Below are positions 22,042 through 25,691 of a stretch of 25,691 bases of DNA, piece after piece; the stretch's first letter is position 1, and each line of letters starts with the position of its first letter. The stretch is taken from positions 45,630 to 71,320 of the forward strand of contig PMNQ01000171.1 of assembly GCA_003162555.1 (NCBI GenBank), in the 5' to 3' direction. The stretch is from Gammaproteobacteria bacterium. Lineage in GTDB: Bacteria; Pseudomonadota; Gammaproteobacteria; Steroidobacterales; Steroidobacteraceae. The notes under the pieces are model-generated. The model was not told the origin of the DNA. It did not search any database and saw nothing but the letters and a program-made list of their open reading frames with translations. A program made the translations under genes and the position numbers.

Positions 22042-22273
22042 GACAATGCCTCATGCTGATAATGCGTCTGGCCGAACCCCTGGGTGTCCACACCAACACG
22101 ACCAATTTGCTATCGAGCCAGCCGGCCGTAATAAACCGCGGTTCGCCATAGTCAAAACGGTCATCGGGTCGAGTCAGGTGCAGGCCAGCAAATACCTCTT
22201 TGGCCCTGCGCATGTCCAGGCCCCGCGATTCCAGCGTGTGCAAGCGCTTGGCTGGATCGCAGGTGATGCGCAT
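21995..22273 (-). CDS. brnT: BrnT-type ribonuclease toxin
   Basis: A 92-residue RelE-fold toxin that blocks growth by cutting RNA. Family blocks: ITCDPAKRLHTLESRGLDMRRAKEVFAG, DDRFDYGEPRFITAGWLDSKLVVLVWTPRG and ARRIISMRHCHEREAQRL, which carries the conserved R-IIS-R and E-E residues. The ATG at 22271-22273 fits the family start and lies 6 nt after the -10 box. Gene order brnT-brnA is standard. Confidence 0.94.
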   Translation of the reverse strand: MRITCDPAKRLHTLESRGLDMRRAKEVFAGLHLTRPDDRFDYGEPRFITAGWLDSKLVVLVWTPRGSARRIISMRHCHEREAQRLRPHLTEP

Positions 22274-22275
22274 GG

Positions 22276-22308
22276 ATTAAGTGTAGCTACATTTAATGCG
22301 CGCGTCAA
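22276..22308 (-). promoter_or_regulatory. Promoter and operator of the brnTA cassette
   Basis: On the minus strand TTGACG (22303-22308), a 17-bp spacer and TACACT (22280-22285) lie with 6 nt to the brnT ATG, predicting a leaderless mRNA. A palindrome with perfect core TGTAGCTACA and flanking ATTAA/TTAAT (22276-22297, one mismatch pair) covers the -10 region. BrnA/BrnT complexes are known to bind their own promoter, and this palindrome is the likely site. Confidence 0.78.
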
Positions 22309-22336
22309 ATCAACCGCCGCGCTGCATGGAATACTG

Positions 22337-22461
22337 GCTATCACTCGCGTTGAGCGGCCGGCCGCAAGCGCTTCAAGCGCGCGGACGGCGTAAAAGATTG
22401 CGATGGCCGGACGCGCGCCTGCGTTGAGAGTGAGCCGCTCCGCTCGAACGCGTAGTTAGAC
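22337..22461 (-). repeat. attC site, family A, long form with a broken R' box
   Basis: The left side reads GCTATCA then CTCGCGTTGAGCGGCCGG, so the box that should be GCCTAAC is lost; on the minus strand R' is TGATAGC instead of GTTAGGC. The right arm CCGCTCGAACGCGTA and box GTTAGAC are intact. The centre carries the CGCAAGCGCTTCAAGCGCGC block. The DUF2442 stop lies in the right box. Confidence 0.85.
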
Positions 22462-22725
22462 GCCCGCTCGAGACACGAGCGGAAACTTTTGAGGCTCACG
22501 GATGGACTCGACTGCCAAGTCGACATCGAGCTTTGACCAATATAGGTGCCGTGGCGACGGCCATTTCACATCACAGATTTGCTCAATGGTGGCGTCACGA
22601 AACCACGGGAATTCCGCGAACGGCACAAACAGCTCCTCGTCACCCAGCAACAGCCAAAAGCCATTGCGAGAGACGTTGGACACTTCAACCGCCGAAGTGT
22701 GTTTTCCAAGCGGCGCGGATGACAT
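22456..22725 (-). CDS. DUF2442 protein, putative antitoxin of a TA-like pair
   Basis: An 89-residue protein: SAVEVSNVSRNGFWLLLGDEELFVPFAEFPWFRDATIEQICDV and WPSPRHLYWSKLDVDLAVESI are the conserved DUF2442 blocks (v..v...g..l.l...e..vpf..fP.......l......w...g.glhWp.LDeDl). It overlaps the DUF4160 gene by 41 bp. DUF4160-DUF2442 pairs have been proposed as toxin-antitoxin modules; the toxin has not, to my knowledge, been assigned with certainty. The ATG at 22723-22725 is chosen by family length. The stop is inside the attC. Confidence 0.85.
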   Translation of the reverse strand: MSSAPLGKHTSAVEVSNVSRNGFWLLLGDEELFVPFAEFPWFRDATIEQICDVKWPSPRHLYWSKLDVDLAVESIREPQKFPLVSRAGV

Positions 22726-22924
22726 CTGCATTGGTCTCGACGTAACCCTGGGCAACCTTAAGCTGCTGTTCAGTAAGGCCATAATTCTGCGCCAACGCAA
22801 CCGTTGGCTCAAGCCAAAACTTCGCCTCCCCGTTGGCGCACTCCACGTGGACGTGCATTCTGGGCTCTTCGCGCGAGAAAAAGTAAAACCGGAACGGCCC
22901 GATGCGCAGAACGGTGGGACTCAT
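22685..22924 (-). CDS. DUF4160 protein, putative toxin partner
   Basis: A 79-residue protein with the complete DUF4160 pattern: MSPTVLRIGPFRFYFFSREEPRMHVHVECANGEAKFWLEPTVALAQNYGLTEQQL. RFYFFS...E..H.H and the E-A-KFW block are conserved and suggest a small alpha/beta fold. The ATG at 22922-22924 lies 6 nt after a TACAAT -10 box. It overlaps the DUF2442 gene by 41 bp, so the two are translated together. Confidence 0.88.
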   Translation of the reverse strand: MSPTVLRIGPFRFYFFSREEPRMHVHVECANGEAKFWLEPTVALAQNYGLTEQQLKVAQGYVETNADVIRAAWKTHFGG

Positions 22925-22930
22925 GGCCTG

Positions 22931-22936
22931 ATTGTA
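22931..22936 (-). promoter_or_regulatory. -10 box of the DUF4160/DUF2442 cassette
   Basis: TACAAT on the minus strand, exactly 6 nt before the ATG, the same spacing as in the two higBA cassettes and brnTA. No good -35 hexamer is seen at 16-18 bp, so the promoter is weaker or uses another contact. Confidence 0.5.
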
Positions 22937-22957
22937 CCGCTGATCTGGCCTACGGGC

Positions 22958-23041
22958 GTCTAACGCCTGAGCTGAGCGGCGGCGCGCAATCGCCGATGGT
23001 TGCCTAGCCTCATCACCGTCCGCTCGAACGCGTAGTTAGGC
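22958..23041 (-). repeat. attC site, diverged family A (84 bp)
   Basis: Left box GTCTAAC with CGCCTGAGCTGAGCGGCGG; right arm CCGTCCGCTCGAACGCGTA with GTTAGGC. The left arm is changed at several positions, but the right arm is typical. Confidence 0.88.
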
Positions 23042-23045
23042 GACG

Positions 23046-23648
23046 TCATAGCACAATCTCTCTTTGCCCAGCACCTGGGCCGCCCTTGCGAATTACAATC
23101 TTTGCACCTTTGCACAATGGATAACCACGAAGGATGGGTTCGATGCCAGCAAAGAGTTGCTCCGCGTCAGGCCCATACATGTAGAGCTTCGTTTCGCCCG
23201 GGCCCACCTCGTTACCATCAAACTCACCCAACGCCCTCGCAGCAATCGCGGCGCTGAGTTGGTCTTCCAAGGTAGCGAGATCAAATTTCTCATATACCTC
23301 GGAGGGCAATTTAGTACCGCTGAGATAGACCAGAACCGATTGTGAGGCTGCTGGTCGCGCAGCGGTATTAGTAACCTGTCTATTGTCAGGTGGCGCCAAT
23401 CGCTTGTAACGCTTCTCAGAGATGAGCCACACGCTTACGCCAAAGGCCAAGCCTCCAGTTGCCCACAACGCGGCCAGTCCAGTCAGCAGACCGGGAGTCA
23501 GATTCGGAGGTTTGCTGACAACGTAGGTCATGACGAAGAACATCGGCACGCCCCAGGCGATCACGCCCGATACAAGTACGTAGTGCCACATGCCGCGGGC
23601 GCGGGCGAGTGCCCAGCGCTTCACAAACGTTTCATCACGTGGAGTCAT
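23046..23648 (-). CDS. Cassette membrane protein with a soluble C-terminal domain
   Basis: A 200-residue protein with two helices at about residues 22-43 (MWHYVLVSGVIAWGVPMFFVMTYVV) and 52-76 (GLLTGLAALWATGGLAFGVSVWLI), a basic stretch (SEKRYKRLAPP), then a roughly 100-residue cytoplasmic domain: LVYLSGTKLPSEVYEKFDLATLEDQLSAAI, GEFDGNEVGPGETKLYMYGPDAEQLFAGIEPIL. The last part resembles small ferredoxin-fold domains that measure or store values, but no family is firmly recognised. The ATG at 23646-23648 is chosen; upstream frame is attC-derived. No promoter is seen. Confidence 0.7.
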   Translation of the reverse strand: MTPRDETFVKRWALARARGMWHYVLVSGVIAWGVPMFFVMTYVVSKPPNLTPGLLTGLAALWATGGLAFGVSVWLISEKRYKRLAPPDNRQVTNTAARPAASQSVLVYLSGTKLPSEVYEKFDLATLEDQLSAAIAARALGEFDGNEVGPGETKLYMYGPDAEQLFAGIEPILRGYPLCKGAKIVIRKGGPGAGQREIVL

Positions 23649-23672
23649 TTGCGATACCAGCTGTCTAGGGTC

Positions 23673-23771
23673 GCCTAACGCTCGCGTTGAGCGGACGGCC
23701 CCAATGGTTGAGATTGCCGGACGCGCGCCTGCGACCACACGTCCCCGGTCCGCTCGAACGCGTAGTTAGAC
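23673..23771 (-). repeat. attC site, family A (99 bp)
   Basis: Left box GCCTAAC with CGCTCGCGTTGAGCGGACGG; right arm GGTCCGCTCGAACGCGTA with GTTAGAC. The centre has GCCGGACGCGCGCCTGCG. Confidence 0.92.
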
Positions 23772-23783
23772 GACCATGCCCAG

Positions 23784-24230
23784 TCAATCAGCACTTAGAG
23801 GTCTCTCTTTAAGTACTGCACCAGGAAACTTGCCCGCACGCTCAGTGAGCGCACACCAATATGGGCGCCAACTCTCAATCGTGCCGCATGTCTGAACCCA
23901 AAACACAAATTCCTGGCTCTTCTTCAAGAAGTCCACGTACACCCCAATTGTGTACTTGCTGTTATGGAGCCCCCAGGTCTTGACACGGTCCGATTCGATG
24001 CCCCCGCTGTACGTAAGGTGCGTTTTCACAGGAACAATCTCGCCACTTTCAATGAGCTGCACAAAGGCATCGTGGCTGGATGTTGGAACTTGAACCGAGA
24101 GCTCCGATGAGCTGTGCGTTTCCCTTTGGCAGATCAGTGTAGTGGCCAAACCAATACGTGGCAGCGCCAAGACAATCAGCAATGCAATGCCCTTCACGCG
24201 CCACCCGAAAGATACGCCGGTGCCTGTCAT
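23784..24230 (-). CDS. Secreted cassette protein, function unknown
   Basis: A 148-residue protein with a signal peptide (core GIALLIVLALPRIGLA, cleavage likely after residue 29) and a mature domain rich in strands: TTLICQRETHSSSELSVQVPTS, ESDRVKTWGLHNSKYTIGVYVDF, EFVFWVQTCGTIESWRPYWCALTE. Cysteines in CQRE, TCGT and WCAL could form disulfides in the periplasm. The ATG at 24228-24230 begins 4 bp from the upstream attC, so it has no promoter. No family recognised. Confidence 0.7.
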   Translation of the reverse strand: MTGTGVSFGWRVKGIALLIVLALPRIGLATTLICQRETHSSSELSVQVPTSSHDAFVQLIESGEIVPVKTHLTYSGGIESDRVKTWGLHNSKYTIGVYVDFLKKSQEFVFWVQTCGTIESWRPYWCALTERAGKFPGAVLKERPLSAD

Positions 24231-24234
24231 GGTC

Positions 24235-24318
24235 GTCTAACGCTCCGCATGAGCGGCGCGCCCACGCGTCTACTTGGCACTTGATGTATCACGCGTCCGC
24301 TCGATGCGGTAGTTAGCG
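24235..24318 (-). repeat. attC site, family B (84 bp)
   Basis: Left box GTCTAAC with CGCTCCGCATGAGCGGCG; right arm CCGCTCGATGCGGTA with GTTAGCG. The centre CTTGGCACTTGATGTATCAC resembles the site at 17978. Confidence 0.9.
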
Positions 24319-24319
24319 G

Positions 24320-24610
24320 TCACTTTCGTTCACGCCAGTAGCCCGGCAGGCGCCGCCGATGAGCAACCGCAACAATTCGCAGGAGTTCGCCATCGGTGCG
24401 ATAGATCAAGCCGAACGGGAATCGCTGCAGCGGGAATCGTCGGTGCCGCTCATCGAGGGGTTCGCCAATTCGGGGTGTTGCGCATAGCAGAGTTGTCAGG
24501 CGTTTGACCTCGGCGTTTAGATCAATGCCAAGACCCGCGGCCAAGCCTTCGTACATCAGTGCCGCAGCAGAGAGCTCCTCTGCCGCGGCCGGATGAAACT
24601 CGGCCTTCAT
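24320..24610 (-). CDS. RelE/ParE family toxin
   Basis: A 96-residue toxin: MKAEFHPAAAEELSAAALMYEGLAAGLGIDLNAEVKRLTTLL, then PRIGEPLDERHRRFPLQRFPFGLIYRTDGELLRIVAVAHRRRLPGYW. The A..E...A..yY.....GLG..F..E start and the rR.plk.FPy.iiY...... I.avaH..R.P.yW end are the RelE/ParE plasmid-stabilisation pattern. Whether it acts on mRNA or gyrase cannot be told. It overlaps its antitoxin by ATGA. Confidence 0.92.
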   Translation of the reverse strand: MKAEFHPAAAEELSAAALMYEGLAAGLGIDLNAEVKRLTTLLCATPRIGEPLDERHRRFPLQRFPFGLIYRTDGELLRIVAVAHRRRLPGYWRERK

Positions 24611-24840
24611 TTCTTGAGGCGGGCGTCGATTTTTCTAAAAACTTCCTCGGCGGGTAGACATTGCGCGACGCCTTCGTCGATCTCGCGGCTGCGGCGTTGA
24701 ACCTCAGCGGCCCATGCGGCATCAACACCTGGGTCGGTCGGACCGTCGAGCTCTTCAAGTAGCACACGCAACAGCTGAGCCTTGTCCGATGCGCTAAGTG
24801 CCCGGATTTCCTGTTGAATTATGGAAACTGCGCGTGCCAT
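24607..24840 (-). CDS. Antitoxin of the addiction-module (RelE/ParE partner) family
   Basis: A 77-residue antitoxin of the putative addiction-module component family. IQQEIRALSASDKAQLLRVLLEELDG at the start and AAWAAEVQRRSREIDEGVAQCLPAEEVFRKIDARL at the end are its typical blocks; the last helix should cover the toxin. The ATG at 24838-24840 is preferred to a TTG 9 bp upstream. It precedes the toxin with a 4-bp ATGA overlap. No promoter like that of the other TA cassettes is visible in the 54 bp to the attC. Confidence 0.9.
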   Translation of the reverse strand: MARAVSIIQQEIRALSASDKAQLLRVLLEELDGPTDPGVDAAWAAEVQRRSREIDEGVAQCLPAEEVFRKIDARLKK

Positions 24841-24894
24841 GAGAATCAACGTACCAGCGCTAGGACCTCAACGCAACCACGGTCGTTTCGTGAC

Positions 24895-24982
24895 CGCTAA
24901 CGCTCCGCATGAGCGCCGCGCGCGCCCACGCCAGAGCTTGGCACTTTATCGTTCACGCGTGCGCTCGATGCGGTAGTTAGGT
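24895..24982 (-). repeat. attC site, family B (88 bp)
   Basis: Left box CGCTAAC with CGCTCCGCATGAGCGCC; right arm GCGCTCGATGCGGTA with GTTAGGT. The centre CTTGGCACTTTATCGTTCAC is shared with the site at 21684. Confidence 0.92.
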
Positions 24983-24988
24983 GGCCGC

Positions 24989-25017
24989 TTGCGGCTATGT
25001 CGGTTCTGACATATACT
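24989..25017 (+). promoter_or_regulatory. Promoter and operator of the inverted higBA cassette
   Basis: TTGCGG (24989-24994), a 17-bp spacer and TATACT (25012-25017), with 6 nt to the GTG at 25024, predict a leaderless mRNA. A perfect inverted repeat TATGTC-6 nt-GACATA (24996-25013) covers the spacer and -10 box and is a likely HigA operator. It decides the start of higB, because the upstream ATG at 24997 lies inside this promoter. Confidence 0.8.
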
Positions 25018-25023
25018 GTTTCA

Positions 25024-25362
25024 GTGAGCCCGAGAGATAAACCGCTGGCCTGGTTACACGGGGCTGTTAAGACGCCTCCGTTTTCACAAGTCGCCCGGCT
25101 TGAAACTGGGTTCTTGTTACGCCGCCTGCAACGGGGCGAGACGCTGGCTTTGCCCCATGCCCGGTCAATGCCAGGCATTGGCGCCCGATGCCATGAGTTG
25201 CGGGTAAACGACCAGACGAACAATTGGCGCTTGATATACCGCATTGATGCCGACGCGATTGTGATCCTTGAGGTTTTTGCCAAGAAGACCGCGCAAACGC
25301 CAAAGTCTGTTATTGCAACATGCCGACAACGACTAAAGGAGTATGACCGTGCGGGAAAGTAA
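25024..25362 (+). CDS. higB: HigB/Gp49-family toxin, opposite to the array
   Basis: A 112-residue RelE-superfamily toxin of the phage Gp49-like type: DKPLAWLHGAVKTPPFSQVARLETGFLLRRLQRGETLALPHARSMPGIGARCHELRVND and WRLIYRIDADAIVILEVFAKKTAQTPKSVI are its full set of conserved blocks, with the R-Y-D and K-Tx-TP motifs. The GTG start at 25024 fits the promoter spacing; an ATG at 24997 would add nine residues. It overlaps higA by 20 bp. Read on the plus strand against the array direction, so it depends on its own promoter. Confidence 0.92.
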   Translation: MSPRDKPLAWLHGAVKTPPFSQVARLETGFLLRRLQRGETLALPHARSMPGIGARCHELRVNDQTNNWRLIYRIDADAIVILEVFAKKTAQTPKSVIATCRQRLKEYDRAGK

Positions 25363-25675
25363 GAGAAAGAAGCTGGTCGCGAAGGGCTGGAAGGTCGGCA
25401 GTGCCAAGGACTTTCTGGGCCTGAGCCCGAGCGAAGAGGCCTATATCGATATTCGACTGAGGCTCGCCGATGGGTTGAAGGTGCGGCGCAATTCCCGCGG
25501 CGTGACGCAAACACAGCTGGCCCAGACCCTTCGGTCAAGTCAGTCCCGAGTGGCCAAGATGGAAGCTGGCGACCCGACCGTTTCGTTGGACTTGCTGGTG
25601 AAGTCGCTTCTGGCACTGGGGACCTCAAGTCGAGAGTTGGCGGCAATTATCGCGCGACGCCAACAGGCCACCTAA
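25343..25675 (+). CDS. higA: HigA-type antitoxin of the inverted pair
   Basis: A 110-residue Xre antitoxin. The helix-turn-helix is LADGLKVRRNSRGVTQTQLAQTLRSSQSRVAKMEAGDPTVSLDLLVKSLLALG. The N-terminus (RKKLVAKGWKVGSAKDFLGLSPSEEAYIDIRLRL) is typical of partners of Gp49/HigB toxins. The ATG at 25343 has a ribosome-binding site AAAGGA at 25335-25340. The stop TAA lies in the first box of the next attC at 25670. Confidence 0.93.
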   Translation: MTVRESKRKKLVAKGWKVGSAKDFLGLSPSEEAYIDIRLRLADGLKVRRNSRGVTQTQLAQTLRSSQSRVAKMEAGDPTVSLDLLVKSLLALGTSSRELAAIIARRQQAT

Positions 25676-25691
25676 CGCTCGCGTTGAGCGG
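25670..25691 (-). repeat. attC site, family A, cut by the window edge
   Basis: ACCTAAC followed by GCTCGCGTTGAGCGG, identical to the left arm of family A sites. It ends the cassette whose gene lies to the right, showing that the array continues beyond the window. Confidence 0.85.

Larger units (their letters stand above)
15896..25691 (-). mobile_element. Cassette array of a chromosomal integron (continues past the right edge)
   Basis: Sixteen repeats of about 77-126 bp (34 bp in one truncated case) alternate with one- or two-gene units. Nearly all have the attC layout: an outer TAAC...GTTA pair, inner arms that pair with each other, and a variable centre. Read on the minus strand, the L'' arm carries one extra C (TTCGAGCGG against TTGAGCGG), the same asymmetry as in aadA-type attC. 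This orients cassettes leftward, in agreement with gene direction. The array includes five TA-like pairs. No integrase gene or attI is present, so the platform should lie to the right of 25691. Confidence 0.92.

Noticed and set aside
18487..22526. Minus-strand frames at 18487-18711, 20041-20259 and 22341-22526 with a shared peptide (YALERPGS or YAFERSGS, RLKRLRPAAQRE).
   Set aside because: The shared peptide is simply the translated family A attC; no ribosome-binding site and no conserved protein.
15896..25691. The regular repeats could be taken for a CRISPR array or dispersed REP elements.
   Set aside because: Units are 200-1000 bp with genes between them, and the repeats have attC box structure and L'' asymmetry, which CRISPR and REP do not.
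25024..25691. The integron integrase gene might be at the right edge.
   Set aside because: The edge holds higBA and an attC; no tyrosine recombinase motifs occur in any frame of the window.
1..25691. tRNA, rRNA, insertion-sequence and prophage genes.
   Set aside because: None recognised; no transposase or phage structural proteins among the frames and no cloverleaf noticed, though tRNAs were judged by eye only.

Overview
The window is GC-rich bacterial chromosome. Its housekeeping genes (a DeaD-type RNA helicase with a DbpA domain, a PbpG-like endopeptidase, a cytochrome b561/YceI pair, an ECF sigma factor beside a DUF6249 gene) suggest a soil or freshwater gammaproteobacterium, perhaps of the Xanthomonadales/Nevskiales/Steroidobacter type. 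That placement is inference. No rRNA or tRNA genes, CRISPR array, insertion sequence or phage genes were seen.

Layout. (1) Positions 1-4739 are ordinary chromosome: a truncated ECF sigma gene (-), a DUF6249 membrane protein (+), a pbpG-like gene (-), then cybB-yceI-deaD (+). (2) Positions 4734-15445 hold about 22 small, mostly single-domain genes, all on the minus strand and often overlapping by ATGA/GTGA: GNAT, ACT, DUF3052, PaiB-like, GFA, DUF4256, SRPBCC, pyrimidine-dimer glycosylase, EamA, VOC, Excalibur, DUF3995, DUF2306. GFA and VOC proteins recur four times each between 6.9 and 17.0 kb. A small plus-strand Xre regulator follows at 15686. (3) From 15896 to the right edge lies the cassette array of a chromosomal (sedentary) integron. 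It has 14 complete or near-complete attC recombination sites, one truncated site (17636) and one entering at the right edge (25670). The base-level asymmetry of the sites (an extra C in the L'' arm, read on the minus strand) and the gene orientation agree. The array is therefore read right to left, and attI plus the integrase gene should lie beyond position 25691. Neither is in the window.

The cassettes fall into two groups. Most non-toxin cassettes carry one promoterless gene of unknown function (membrane proteins, a lipoprotein, an SRPBCC protein, a DUF4279-like protein, a secreted protein). Five carry toxin-antitoxin or TA-like pairs: higBA, brnTA, DUF4160/DUF2442, a RelE/ParE pair and a second, inverted higBA. 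Four of these five have a sigma-70 type -10 hexamer exactly 6 nt before the start codon of the first gene, which predicts leaderless mRNAs. Three of the four also have an inverted repeat over the promoter that looks like an autoregulatory operator.

The attC sites belong to two sequence families, called A and B here. The leftmost sites, which should be the oldest, are the most degraded. The same end holds two damaged genes: a truncated haemoglobin fused in frame to a DUF1801 domain, and a GNAT acetyltransferase missing its CoA-binding segment. This gradient, plus the GNAT/VOC/GFA content of the neighbouring block and a possible attC relic near 12.03-12.10 kb, raises the possibility that the small-gene block is itself an older array that has lost its attC sites.
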